A stretch of DNA of 64,000 bases, from NCBI GenBank assembly GCA_963697695.1, contig OY969094.1:806001-870000 (forward strand), in the 5' to 3' direction. How positions within the stretch are numbered: the stretch's first letter is position 1; each line of letters starts with the position of its first letter. The notes below the pieces were generated by a model that saw nothing but the letters and a program-made list of their open reading frames with translations, ran no database searches and was not told where the DNA came from. Position numbers and translations under genes: made by a program. This stretch comes from VRUE01 sp963697695. GTDB taxonomy: Bacteria > Actinomycetota > Thermoleophilia > Solirubrobacterales > 70-9. Below, piece after piece: positions 40,036 through 49,681 of the stretch.

Positions 40036-43000
40036 CGCTCCACCCTCCGGTGGGTGCTGGATCGGTGCTTGGCCCCTCTGCGCTGCTTGGCTTTGCCTTT
40101 GCGCTTCTTCTTGATGCAGCGGCCTTTGACCCGGTGCTTGCCTTTGGGGCAGGATGGCTTGGCTTGCAGGTTGCCGGGAAGAGCAGCTTCGGTATTGGGT
40201 GTTTGGACCGCTGACGAAGCAGGCGGAGGCGATAGACATGAGTCCTCGCTTCCGCACAGGATTCTCGGTGGCTCGTTCTGCGAGGCGAGACCGCCGTTTA
40301 CCGAAGCATCGTAGACGTCGAACAGGCCGTCTAGGTCTTGGCCGACAAGACGGGCACGAGTAAAGAAGAAGATGTCCTCGCCGCTGGCCGAGACGTCGCC
40401 TATCAGGGCCGGTTCTTTGCCCTGGCCCGTTGAAATCAGGTAGAGACAGCCACTATCCGCCGTTGCCTGGACTGCTTCGCAGCTGCCGCTTCCCACTGCC
40501 TCCCACTCATAGACGTCCAGGCAGGAGGGAAAGTTCTGGCTGAAGGAGGCGACCGCCTGACATTCATTCTCGCCGTTGACGTCCTCCGCCGACAGGGCGT
40601 CGATGGTTTGAAAGAAGACTCGATTGCCGTCAGCGGAAAGATTATGTGAAAGCGCCCGAGCGGGTGGCACAGGGATGAGCGTTGGGGCGGTGATGCTGCC
40701 AAAAGGGTTAACGAGAACTACACCCGGTGGGGCGCTAGGGGGCGCCCCGGTCGGGGTGCAGCTGACACAGCTCGGACCGCCATCGCCGGCTTCGTAGCGG
40801 TAGAGCTGCGGTACTTCTTCGTTGTCGTAGTCGGTTAGCTGACGCTGGGAGCGGAAGAGCAGCGTGCTGCCATCCGGAGTGACGCGTGCAGTCATTTGAA
40901 ACTCACCAGGAAACACGTTTGCCGGTGTCAGGGCCCAGTTCGCCGCATCGGTTGTTTCAGCAGAAAGTCCGGCACCGACATCAAGTCGAGCGATGAAGGT
41001 TAGGCCCGCCACCCCCTCGCGCCAAAGGTAAAGATTGCAGGTGCCGCTAGCCGAGCCTAGAACGCCTTTGCAATTGCCCGGCGTCGCGCTTTCGCCACTT
41101 GCGTTTGGGCTGTTGGTCGTCGCTCCCGCAGGCACTCCGTTGGCTGCGAGGTAGACGTGGGAGCCGTCATCTGAGGCGCCGAGCACGCCCTGCACTTCGA
41201 TCCCGTTTTTTGCTGTGGCCGCGGGGACCGGGATCAGGTCGGTGAGTGTGTCGGTATCTGCGTCATAGCGGTAGAGGTCTGTTCCCGGGTTGGGCTGGAT
41301 CTGCTGGTTGGCTGTCCAGTAGAGGTCGCTTGCGTCTAGAGCAACCCCCTCGGGGTTGCCGGCGTCTTTGATGTGCTCTTTGGGTTCGCTGCCGTCGAGG
41401 TTGGCGCGGCCGATCGCGCTGTCTGCGGTTTTAGTCCAGTAGACGTGGGAGGCGTCGAGGGCGACTGCTGGGCCGCGGGTGTCGGGGAAATCCACAACGC
41501 CTTCGAAGCTGCCGCTGCCGTCGAGTTTGGTGCGGCGCACAACGGCAGAACCCGTTGAGTAATAGGAATAGTAAACATGGCTCGAGTTGACCGCCACATC
41601 GACGCTCGCAAACCGAATGAATTCAGGCTCGACGCTTGCCGGGTCGCCATCGAGTTTCGCTCTGGCAGCGAAGCCAACGCCGGGATCGATCCCCGCATCC
41701 AACCCCCTATTCACCCAATAGATGAAGTTGGCGTCCACGGCGATCCCCCGCGGCTGGCTGACGAGGACATCGCTGTCGATCGGATCAACCCCGGGAATGA
41801 AGTCCTCGTTGGGGTTTTCCCCGTCGATCTCCGCTCTGCCGATCGAGCCTCCCCCCTCGCCAGCGATGTCCGCTCCGGCATTGGTCCAGTAGATGAAGTT
41901 GGCATCTACAGTGAGGCCTTGGGGGTTGTCGGTGAATTCGGCTTTGATGAATTCTTTGTCTATCCCGGTGCCGTCGATGTTGGCGCGGCCAATCGTTTCC
42001 AGGACGGGATCGATCCAGAAGATGTGGGTGGGGCTGACTTCGACCTCACGGGCGCCGGTCGGCAGGAATTTGAAGTCGATCGGATCGCCATCGTCCTTAG
42101 GCGCCTGGGCGATCGCCGGCGGGTTTTCGGGTTCGGGCCCGGTGTTAGCGTCGTTGGTCAGCTTCTCGGTGGAGGTGAAGTAGGAGACCGAGCCGTCGGG
42201 ACTCGCGCCGAGGAAGGCGGCGGGACGGGTGCCTGCAGCATCTCTTTTTTCAGCACCTTTGCCGTTGGTCTTGCGCGAGGCCGAGATCTGGATCGTGCAG
42301 GCAAGCGCTGCGTCGGTGCATTTGCCTTGCCCGTCGAGCGGGCTCTGGGGCTGGGTTGGGTTCTTTCGCAAGTAGAGCTGGCCCGTGATGGCGGCGGTGA
42401 AGTAGAGGGCTTTGCCGTCGTCTGAGATGACGTGCTGGTCGCGGGTGTAGTAGCCGGCGGCTGCTCCGCCTCTTGCGAGGTTTTCGACTTTGGTTCCCTG
42501 CACCCAGTCATAGGAGCCGGCGAAGGCGCCCTGCGAGGGGGCGCTGCCGTCGTTGAGGACGCCGGCGAGGCTGAGCGCCTCGCTCCCGCGCTGCCAGAGA
42601 TAGACGTTGGATTTGCCCGATACGGCTCCCGGCAGGAGCGCTATCTCCGATTCGAAGACCACCTCTTTGGCCTGGGAGGAGCTACCGGCGAACTCGGGCT
42701 GCAGTTCGGTTGTGTAGTCGACCATCGTCTCGAAGGGGGTACCGTCGCTGGGGCGGGCCATGAGGACCGTTTTACGCGGTTCGCCCAGTTTGATCGACTG
42801 GTTGAAGACCCACTCCAGGTCTGGGGTCCAGCCGAGCACCGAGGCGATCTGGCCGGTGTCGCCGGGGGGAAGCAGGCCCTGGGTGGACCAGCCGCTATCG
42901 CTGCGGGTGGCGAGGTAGACCGGGAATTCCTGGGAGCCGGTGCCGCCCGGCGCTCCACTGGCGCTCACGTAGATGAACCTGTCCCCGGCGAGAGAGGCAC

Positions 43001-43559
43001 GAATGTAGGCGACGGTGCCCGTCACATCGCCGGCGTTCTTGTTGACCGGCGATACCTGCTCATAGACCCTGCAGTCCGGCAGGTTGGCGCTCGAGTACTC
43101 CGGCGAGGGAAAACTCGGATTGGCTTTGCGCAGGGCGTCGTTGGGGCAGGCTCCAAACTGCTGGGGCGGCACGTAGGTGGTGAAGGTGTCGTCTGGACTC
43201 TCGGCTTTTTCGCCTTGCGGGTTTTTGGCGAGGAGGCGGAAGTGGTAGGTCGTGCCTGGGCTTAGGCCTTTGACTTCGACTTCGACCGTTTTCGCTTCCG
43301 TGGAAGAGGGGATCTGGGCGTCTGGGACGGGGACGGAGGTGCAGGGGTTTGAAGAGCAGTCCTCAGCGCCGTACTCGAAGTGGTAGAGGGTCGCTTTGCC
43401 TTCGGGGTTGATTTCGGCTTCGAGGACCGCTGAGTCGGTCCCTGCCGAGAAGCTCGTGGAGATGATTTTGGGCGGGACGGCTGCGGCTGTGGCCGTCCAG
43501 AGGGCCAGGGAAAGCAGTGCCACCGCAGAGGCTGTGAGGGAGGCGGTGAGGCGATTCAT
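40032..43559 (-). CDS. Large secreted FN3 and YWTD-propeller protein
   Basis: 1175 aa. Signal peptide (LLSLALWTATAAA). A fibronectin type III-like domain follows (about residues 30-130), then TolB-like beta-propeller stretches, a group of YWTD/LDLR-like repeats (GLTVDANFIYWTN, GIAVDANFIYWVN, AVALDASHVYWTK, GVALDASDLYWTA), more TolB-like repeats, and a Lys/Arg-rich tail after CPKGKHRVKGRC. Likely a cell-surface binding protein. It pairs with the next gene through a 4-bp overlap. Confidence 0.85.
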   Translation of the reverse strand: MNRLTASLTASAVALLSLALWTATAAAVPPKIISTSFSAGTDSAVLEAEINPEGKATLYHFEYGAEDCSSNPCTSVPVPDAQIPSSTEAKTVEVEVKGLSPGTTYHFRLLAKNPQGEKAESPDDTFTTYVPPQQFGACPNDALRKANPSFPSPEYSSANLPDCRVYEQVSPVNKNAGDVTGTVAYIRASLAGDRFIYVSASGAPGGTGSQEFPVYLATRSDSGWSTQGLLPPGDTGQIASVLGWTPDLEWVFNQSIKLGEPRKTVLMARPSDGTPFETMVDYTTELQPEFAGSSSQAKEVVFESEIALLPGAVSGKSNVYLWQRGSEALSLAGVLNDGSAPSQGAFAGSYDWVQGTKVENLARGGAAAGYYTRDQHVISDDGKALYFTAAITGQLYLRKNPTQPQSPLDGQGKCTDAALACTIQISASRKTNGKGAEKRDAAGTRPAAFLGASPDGSVSYFTSTEKLTNDANTGPEPENPPAIAQAPKDDGDPIDFKFLPTGAREVEVSPTHIFWIDPVLETIGRANIDGTGIDKEFIKAEFTDNPQGLTVDANFIYWTNAGADIAGEGGGSIGRAEIDGENPNEDFIPGVDPIDSDVLVSQPRGIAVDANFIYWVNRGLDAGIDPGVGFAARAKLDGDPASVEPEFIRFASVDVAVNSSHVYYSYYSTGSAVVRRTKLDGSGSFEGVVDFPDTRGPAVALDASHVYWTKTADSAIGRANLDGSEPKEHIKDAGNPEGVALDASDLYWTANQQIQPNPGTDLYRYDADTDTLTDLIPVPAATAKNGIEVQGVLGASDDGSHVYLAANGVPAGATTNSPNASGESATPGNCKGVLGSASGTCNLYLWREGVAGLTFIARLDVGAGLSAETTDAANWALTPANVFPGEFQMTARVTPDGSTLLFRSQRQLTDYDNEEVPQLYRYEAGDGGPSCVSCTPTGAPPSAPPGVVLVNPFGSITAPTLIPVPPARALSHNLSADGNRVFFQTIDALSAEDVNGENECQAVASFSQNFPSCLDVYEWEAVGSGSCEAVQATADSGCLYLISTGQGKEPALIGDVSASGEDIFFFTRARLVGQDLDGLFDVYDASVNGGLASQNEPPRILCGSEDSCLSPPPASSAVQTPNTEAALPGNLQAKPSCPKGKHRVKGRCIKKKRKGKAKQRRGAKHRSSTHRRVER

Positions 43560-43605
43560 CTTGCGGTGGTCCTTTCCTTGGCTTCTCATGTGCTCTGAGG
43601 CGCTA

Positions 43606-43632
43606 GCCCGGGCGGCTTTCGGCCGCCCGGGC
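43606..43632 (-). terminator. Strong GC hairpin
   Basis: Perfect 11-bp stem GCCCGGGCGGC/GCCGCCCGGGC with a 5-nt loop, 24 bp after the stop of the collagen-like gene and upstream of the propeller gene. Likely terminator. Confidence 0.65.
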
Positions 43633-43655
43633 CTTCAAAGCCTTTGCTCATAGGC

Positions 43656-44468
43656 TCAGGCGGGGCATTTGTTCGGGTCACCTTCGGGGAGTTTGGTGCT
43701 GCAACCGGTAACCGCGAAGGTTCCGGATGCACCTCCAGCTGCGCTCATCGTGAAGCCGAGCAGCGCACCGGCCCTGCTGGCGCCTTTGATGCCGGCGTTG
43801 CCGAAGAGGTTGAAGATCCCCGTCGAGGTGGCGTTCGCGTTCACGGTCTCATAGACGCAAAGCTCGCCCGGGGCGGCGCTGGGGAGGTTGTGATTGACCG
43901 CGGGACACGCCGTAGTCGGAGGGTCTGCAAGCGCTAGGTAGTGGACGTGGGTTTCGCCTAGGGCTGGTTTTTCCAGCAGGATCGGGAAGGAGATCGCCGT
44001 GGAGACTTCGCCGTCGGCAGGAGCCCCGGCGACGGTCCAAGCGCCGACCTCGGTGGCGCCTACTGTCCAGGGCGAGCCCTCTTTGCCCGGTTCGCCTTCT
44101 CCTCCCGTGCAGACTTCGACTTTGGGGCCGCCGTCTTCCTCTTCGACGAAGGCACCGCCTTGTTCGGCGCATTCGGCCCCGCCGGCTGCGATCAGGGTTA
44201 CTAGGATGCTTTTGCCGTTGGTACCTGAGGTGCCGGGAGTGCCCGGGTCGCCTTTGGCGCCTGGGTCTCCCTTGGCTCCCGAAGCGCCCTGGGGCCCTTG
44301 TGGGCCCGCGGGACTTGACTTTCCTTGCTTGCCGCGAGGACTACGAGGAAGTGGCCGGCGAATCCGCGGAGGCCGATGGATTTGCTCCAAGGCGCCGGGA
44401 ACCCACCCGGCAAAAGCGCTGAGGCTCGCCTTGGCGAGCCGGCGATGCGAAGTCTTTCCCTGCTCCAT
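43656..44468 (-). CDS. Secreted collagen-like repeat protein
   Basis: 270 aa. Residues about 52-85 are Gly-x-y triplets (PAGPQGPQGASGAKGDPGAK), a collagen-like stalk, followed by a Cys-containing beta-rich domain. The N-terminus lacks an obvious signal peptide in this frame, so the start may be wrong or the N-terminal region altered. Members of this gene type are common surface proteins in Solirubrobacterales (general knowledge). No enzyme motif seen. Confidence 0.75.
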   Translation of the reverse strand: MEQGKTSHRRLAKASLSAFAGWVPGALEQIHRPPRIRRPLPRSPRGKQGKSSPAGPQGPQGASGAKGDPGAKGDPGTPGTSGTNGKSILVTLIAAGGAECAEQGGAFVEEEDGGPKVEVCTGGEGEPGKEGSPWTVGATEVGAWTVAGAPADGEVSTAISFPILLEKPALGETHVHYLALADPPTTACPAVNHNLPSAAPGELCVYETVNANATSTGIFNLFGNAGIKGASRAGALLGFTMSAAGGASGTFAVTGCSTKLPEGDPNKCPA

Positions 44469-44530
44469 TTGTCCCTTGTCCCTTCTCCCAGTCCCTGTGT
44501 TCCTTGCTTGAACTCTCCTGGCCCCGTTCG

Positions 44531-44560
44531 ATGCGGACCGCGCACCTGCGCGGTCCGCAT
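44531..44560. terminator. Strong hairpin downstream of the 44616 gene
   Basis: Perfect 13-bp stem ATGCGGACCGCGC/GCGCGGTCCGCAT with a 4-nt loop, followed on the plus strand by TTT. A further palindrome ATCACAC-CTA-GTGTGAT lies at 44571-44588. Together they fill the gap between two minus-strand genes. Confidence 0.65.
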
Positions 44561-44615
44561 CTTTGGGGTCATCACACTAGGTGTGATTGGTAATTCTTAC
44601 TTCATGCTCTTGGAG

Positions 44616-45320
44616 TTAGATTAAGGCGGCGAAGGTCTTTCCTGCTTCTGCGCCAGTCAGGAACACTTCTGCCTCGCCTTTGAGTAATGCAACATTAAGG
44701 CCATATTTAAGTACATCTGTCGGGTATAACGATAATTGCGTCGCGTGTGTCACCGGACGGATTAACTGTTTAATGGCTGCAAAGGCGCAGGTTCGTAAGG
44801 CTAAGACGTTGTCTTCGCACTCGAAGACAACAGAGCCTAGGACTTTGGAAGTTGGCGGAAGCGAGCAGACTTCTTCATCGAAATGGACTTCGGTGAACAC
44901 GCCGCCTGCGCCTGTTTCAGGTTCAGCTAAGAGCTTGACAACATTGTTGTGTAAGAACGGCCTAATTTTAGCTTTTACTAATAAGACATCTGGTATACAT
45001 TTTGGTAATAGTTCGCCAGTGGAGTGTTTGTATGAGGTACAGCCTAAGTACAGGAGGAAGGCAAGGGCGTCGTTATTGGGTAATGGCCTGATCCTGCTGT
45101 CTACCTCCACATCCACGCTGGTGCAGCGGATTTCGAGGTTCACACCCACCGCAGGTACTAAGAGTTTGGCTGTTTCCTTCAGAGCGCCGCCAACTAACTT
45201 CTCGCCTGTGATTTGACTTCCAGCTATGTCCCAGCCAGCCTGAGCGCCTGCGGCCATGAAGGCCATCAGACCAAATGTGGCAAGAAGGGAGAGGCCGAGG
45301 CCTCGAATTGTGCGTTTCAT
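44616..45320 (-). CDS. Secreted protein of unknown function, low GC
   Basis: 234 aa. Clear signal peptide (LSLLATFGLMAFMAAGAQAG). The mature part is beta-rich with several Cys (RCTSVDVEV, LGCTSYKHS, EEVCSLPPTS, FECEDNVLAL), probably disulfide-linked. No family recognised. Base composition is visibly less GC-rich than the neighbours and uses A/T-ending codons (TTAAGT, ATTTTA-like stretches), a hint of recent acquisition. Confidence 0.8.
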   Translation of the reverse strand: MKRTIRGLGLSLLATFGLMAFMAAGAQAGWDIAGSQITGEKLVGGALKETAKLLVPAVGVNLEIRCTSVDVEVDSRIRPLPNNDALAFLLYLGCTSYKHSTGELLPKCIPDVLLVKAKIRPFLHNNVVKLLAEPETGAGGVFTEVHFDEEVCSLPPTSKVLGSVVFECEDNVLALRTCAFAAIKQLIRPVTHATQLSLYPTDVLKYGLNVALLKGEAEVFLTGAEAGKTFAALI

Positions 45321-45413
45321 CTGGTTCTCCTCAGTGAGTTACGGTTAGCGCAAGGACCTCGATAGTCCCCGCGCATTAGCCAGTCTGCTCGCCGCTCGGC
45401 CGGGCGTCAACCT

Positions 45414-46215
45414 TTAGCCAGATTGGTTTTCTATTCCGGTAAAGCTCTTCGGCCGTCGCATATCAGCCGCCATCAACCCCACATTGCCCGAGATGTCCAC
45501 CACCTCTTTGCGCAGAACGAGCGGGTCGAAGCCAGGCTTCGCGTTGAGAGAAGCGGGCAGCGCATAGAGCGCGAAGATGTAGGTTTCGGCTTTGCCCTTG
45601 GGGCAGATCGAGTAGCCGCTCTTGCCGAAGCCGTTCGCCCTTGGATCGCACCTCGAGGAAGGCGGCCTTCCTCGAGCTCTTCGAAGCTCGGGTCGATGTC
45701 TGCCACCGCCAGTCGAAGAAGAGCTCTTCGTTCACCGGAACCAGGTTCATGATGAAAAGGACGAGTTCTTGGGTGCCGGCGGGAACGCCCGACCAGCGCA
45801 GCGGCGGGATGTGTCCTTGCCGTTGTAGGTGTAGGGAAGGGTTTCGGTCAATTCGGCAATCGGCTGTGCGATGGTCACTGGGCTTTCCAGTTTCATGCTG
45901 GCGACCGTCGCCTGGGCGCGCTGCTGAGGCGTGGGTTCGGGCTCCTCGGCCCTTGGGCACGGCGATCGGCGCGCCCTGCTTGCCCTTGGCCTGATTCGGC
46001 TGTGACTCACCCTGGGCAGAACCCGCAGAGCTATTGCCCTTCGCCGCGGCTTGCTTGGCCGCGGTCTTTGAAGTCTTATCGGCGGTCGTTTCCGCTCCAG
46101 CGCTCTGCTCAGAGCGCGGTGTGCTTTAAGCGCTTTGCCTCTCAGAGCTATCGGAGTCTCCCCCGCACCCGAGACGCCGAGCAAAAGCGCAACGCAAGGG
46201 ACGCAAGGAAACGCT
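45414..46215 (-). pseudogene. Decayed PEBP (YbhB/Raf-kinase-inhibitor-like) gene
   Basis: Reading three frames in turn gives a PEBP protein: a signal-like start, a linker (KTAAKQAAAKGNSSAG), LTETLPYTYNGKDTS, PPLRWSGVPAGTQELVLFIM, ADIDPSFEELEEGRLP, NGFGKSGYSICPKGKAETYI, FALYALPASLNAKPGFDPL and EVVDISGNVGLMAAD before a TAA. At least four frameshifts are required, so it is broken or the assembly is poor here. 45321-45413 and 46216-46394 hold only a stretch reading FLYKVTIENSAGTGKGSV, probably a remnant of another gene. Confidence 0.8.
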
Positions 46216-46394
46216 TAGCGAGTCGACCGTGCAGTATTTGCTGCTCGTGGTGCAGTTGAACAGCGGCAGTTCGGTGACGCTTCCTTTACCGGTTCCTGCG
46301 CTGTTTTCAATCGTCACTTTGTAGAGGAAGTTGGCCTTTCCGAGCTTGGTGGATTACTGGCTGTCTGGCCAGTCAATGTCGTAAGGTGCTGGGA

Positions 46395-47750
46395 ATGGAG
46401 CAGGCGACGATCCCCCGCCCCCGGTCTCGCAGCGCGCCGGCCAGCTTGCGGCCGCCGGGGTCGAGGGCGCCTGCGGTGGTGCAGGCGATGCGGTATGTGC
46501 GCGATCCGCTTGGGTTTCTGATCGCTTCGCAGCGGCGTTATGGGGATGTCTTCAGGATCTCTTTTCCCTACTTCGGGCAGGCGGTGTATGTCGCCAGTCC
46601 GGAGCTAGTCAAGGCGCTGTTCACCGGTTCTCCGGCTCAGTTCCATGCGGGGGAGGCGAATGCGACGGTGCTCGAGCCGGCGCTGGGGCCGAATTCGGTG
46701 CTTACGCTTGACGACGCCCCTCATATGCAGCAACGGAAGCTGCTGTTGCCGCCCTTCCACGGTGAGCAGATCCGCCGCTACGGGGAGCTGATGCGGGAGA
46801 TCACGCTGCAGGAGATGGAGAGCTGGCCGGTCGGCGAGCCGTTCGCGCTGCGGCCTCATACGCAGCGGATCACGCTGGCGGTGATCATGCGCGCCGTCTT
46901 CGGCGTCCACGACGAGGAGCGCCTGACCCGCTTCGGGCGGCTGATCGAGGAGTTCTCCAAGCGGGTCAACCTGGTCATCGCCTTCCCGGCGCTGCGTCGC
47001 GACCTCGGCCGATGGAGCCCGTGGTCTCGCTTCCTGCGCTCGCGCGAAGCCCTCGACGAGTTCATCTACGAGGAGATCGAGATCCGCCGCGCCGAGGCGG
47101 CGTCTGACGACGAGGAGCACGACGACGTGCTCTCGCTGCTGCTGCAGGCCCGCCACGACGACGGCAGCCCGATGAGCGACGAGGAGTTGCGCGACGAGCT
47201 GGTCACCGTCCTCGGCGCAGGCCACGAGACGACGGCGACGGCGCTGGCCTGGGCGATGGAGAGGCTGCTGCGCACGCCGCGGGTGCTGGAGCGGCTGCGC
47301 GAGTCGCTCGCCGCGGGCGAGGACGACTACCTCGACGCGACGGTGAAGGAGACGCTGCGGGCGCGGCCGGTGATCCTCGACGTGGCACGCAAGCTGACCT
47401 CACCGGCCGAGATCGGGGGCTACCAGCTGGGGGAGGGAACTTTCGTGATGGCGGCGATCGCCGCCCTGCACTACCGCGAGGACCTCTTCCCGCAACCGCA
47501 GGAGTTCCGCCCCGAGCGCTTCCTCGAGGGCAAGGCCGACACCTACGCCTGGATCCCGTTCGGGGGTGGGGTGCGGCGCTGCATCGGCGCCTCCTTCGCC
47601 GAGTACGAGATGCGGGTGATCCTGCGCGCGATCCTCGAGCGGGCCGACCTCAGTGCCCCCGACCCCAAACCAGAGCGGGTCAAGGTACGCAACATCACCC
47701 TCGCTCCCGGCCAGGGAACACGGGTCACCCTGGATCGCCCGCTGCGCTGA
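46395..47750 (+). CDS. Cytochrome P450
   Basis: 451 aa. I-helix oxygen-binding motif GAGHETTATAL near residue 255, ExxR in ETLR, and the heme-binding loop FGGGVRRCIGASFA with the axial Cys near residue 400. A Pro/Arg-rich N-terminus precedes the fold; there is no membrane anchor, so it is cytosolic. Needs ferredoxin partners not seen nearby. ATG 46395 has TAAGGT 7 nt upstream (leaderless). Its 3' end overlaps the convergent ABC-F gene by 26 bp. Substrate unknown. Confidence 0.95.
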   Translation: MEQATIPRPRSRSAPASLRPPGSRAPAVVQAMRYVRDPLGFLIASQRRYGDVFRISFPYFGQAVYVASPELVKALFTGSPAQFHAGEANATVLEPALGPNSVLTLDDAPHMQQRKLLLPPFHGEQIRRYGELMREITLQEMESWPVGEPFALRPHTQRITLAVIMRAVFGVHDEERLTRFGRLIEEFSKRVNLVIAFPALRRDLGRWSPWSRFLRSREALDEFIYEEIEIRRAEAASDDEEHDDVLSLLLQARHDDGSPMSDEELRDELVTVLGAGHETTATALAWAMERLLRTPRVLERLRESLAAGEDDYLDATVKETLRARPVILDVARKLTSPAEIGGYQLGEGTFVMAAIAALHYREDLFPQPQEFRPERFLEGKADTYAWIPFGGGVRRCIGASFAEYEMRVILRAILERADLSAPDPKPERVKVRNITLAPGQGTRVTLDRPLR

Positions 47751-49632
47751 TGGCCTGCTCGGCCACCTCCCACTGCTCGTAGAGCTCGGCCAGTTTGCTC
47801 TTCGCCTCCTCGTGCCGCTCTCCGGCCTTCTCCGCCTTGCCAGGCGTCGCCCACGCTGCTGGATCTGAAAGCTCCTCCTCGAGCTTGCGCAGCTCAGCCT
47901 CGGCGATCTCGATCCGCTCCGCAAGGCGACTCGCCTTGCGGGCGGCGCTCTTCACCGCCCCACCGGAGCGGCGCCGCTTGCCACTGTTGTTGGAGCGCTT
48001 CGCCGCCGCGGCTGCAGCGGAGGCTGCCGCCTCGCGTTCGTCGCGCTCGCGCTGGTAGGCCGCCCAGCCGCTGGGGTGACTGGACAGCTCGCCCCCTTCG
48101 CAGACGAGCGTGCGACTGCCGACGGCCTCGAGCAGCGCGCGGTCGTGGGAGACGAGGATCACCGCCCCTTCGAAGGCCGAGAGGGCGTCCTCGAGCGCCT
48201 CGCGACTCTCTACGTCGAGGTGGTTGGTCGGCTCGTCGAGGATCAGCACGTTGGCGCCGGAGGCAACGAGGATCGCCAGAGAAAGGCGGCGCTGCTCACC
48301 GCCGGAGATGTCTCCAAGTGACTTCTCCACGTCGGCGCCGGAGAAGAGGAAGCCACCGAGCAGGTCGCGTGCTTTCTGGCCGGTGAGACCGGTCTGCCGC
48401 TGGGCGGCTTCGAGCACGGACCCCTCCCCCGCCGCCGTGTCGGCGTGCTGCGAGAGGTAGCCGAGCTTGACGTTGTGGCCGGTGCGGACCGAACCCGCCG
48501 CCGGCTGCCGGCGTCCCGCCAAGGTCTCGATCAGGGTCGTCTTGCCGGCGCCATTGGGACCAACGAGGACGACGTGCTCGCCGCGTTCGACTTCGAGGTT
48601 CGCCTCGGCGAGCAGGGTCCGGCCCGGCACCTCAAGCTTCCCGTTGACCAGTTTCAGCACGACCCGCCCCGGGCGCTCCGGGGTGACGAAGGAAAAGCGC
48701 AGGTTGCGGCGGTCTCGCTGCTCGGCCTCGACTCCGTCGCGCTTGATCCGCTCTATCTGCTTCAGCTTCGACTGCGCCTGTTTCGCCTTCGTCGCCTTGT
48801 AGCGGAAGCGCTCGACGAAGCGCTCCATACGCTCGATCTCGGCCTCTTGACGCTCGATCGCCTTGCCGCGGGCGATCTCGCGCGCGGCCTGTTCCTTGCG
48901 CCAGGCATGCCAGGGGCCGGAGAAGAAGCGCCCCCGCTGCGCCTCGATCTCCAGCACCGAGGTGCCAACCGCCTCCAGGAACCAGCGGTCGTGGGCGACG
49001 AGGACGACGGCGGCGTCGAGCTCGCAGAGGTATTTCTCCAGCCACTCGAGCGAGGGAATGTCGAGGTGGTTTGTCGGCTCGTCGAGCAGCAGCAGGTCGG
49101 GCCGGGTCGCCAGGGCGCGGGCGAGCGAGGCGCGGGTCAGCTCGCCACCGGAGAAGGTCGAGAGGTGCCGCTCTGCCGCCTCGGCGTCGAAGCCGAGACC
49201 GGCGAGCACGGCGAGGACGTCGTCGCGCCAGCGGTAACCGCCCCCCGCTTCGAGCTGCTGCTGGGCAGCGGCGTAGGCGCGCATCGTCTCCTCGCCGGGC
49301 TCGCCCGCCATCTCGCCCTCGAGGCGGGCCAGCTCGGCCTCGGTCTCGAGCATGTCGGTGCGGCCGGAGAAGACGTACTCGCCCAGCGAGACGCTGGATT
49401 CGCGCGGTGGGCGCTGGTCGTGCAGGGCGACGCGGGCGCCTTTCTGGACGACGAGGCTGCCGCCGTCGGGGGCGCGTTCCCCGGCCAGGATCCGCAACAG
49501 CGTCGACTTGCCGGCGCCGTTGCGACCAGAGAGGGTCATCCGCTCGCGCGGCTCGAGCTTGAAGGAGACGCCGGCAAAGAGCAGCCTGCCGCCGGCATGC
49601 ACGTCCAGAGTCGTCGCGGTCGCGATCGCCAT
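47725..49632 (-). CDS. ABC-F family ribosome-associated ATPase
   Basis: 635 aa with two ABC domains and no membrane segments. First domain: GRNGAGKSTLL, FSGGELTRASLARAL, LLLLDEPTNHLD. Second: GPNGAGKTTLIE, ISGGEQRRLSLAIL, VLILDEPTNHLD. The inter-domain linker (residues 240-310) and a C-terminal charged coiled coil (ARKASRLAERIEIAEAELRK) match the Uup/EttA-type group, which acts on translating ribosomes. Which subgroup is not decidable by eye. ATG has TAGTGT 7 nt upstream (leaderless). Confidence 0.92.
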   Translation of the reverse strand: MAIATATTLDVHAGGRLLFAGVSFKLEPRERMTLSGRNGAGKSTLLRILAGERAPDGGSLVVQKGARVALHDQRPPRESSVSLGEYVFSGRTDMLETEAELARLEGEMAGEPGEETMRAYAAAQQQLEAGGGYRWRDDVLAVLAGLGFDAEAAERHLSTFSGGELTRASLARALATRPDLLLLDEPTNHLDIPSLEWLEKYLCELDAAVVLVAHDRWFLEAVGTSVLEIEAQRGRFFSGPWHAWRKEQAAREIARGKAIERQEAEIERMERFVERFRYKATKAKQAQSKLKQIERIKRDGVEAEQRDRRNLRFSFVTPERPGRVVLKLVNGKLEVPGRTLLAEANLEVERGEHVVLVGPNGAGKTTLIETLAGRRQPAAGSVRTGHNVKLGYLSQHADTAAGEGSVLEAAQRQTGLTGQKARDLLGGFLFSGADVEKSLGDISGGEQRRLSLAILVASGANVLILDEPTNHLDVESREALEDALSAFEGAVILVSHDRALLEAVGSRTLVCEGGELSSHPSGWAAYQRERDEREAAASAAAAAAKRSNNSGKRRRSGGAVKSAARKASRLAERIEIAEAELRKLEEELSDPAAWATPGKAEKAGERHEEAKSKLAELYEQWEVAEQAISAAGDPG

Positions 49633-49681
49633 GGCCCTGACACTACGTCGTCCCCTCCCTTGCGGGCGTAACCTCCCCTCC

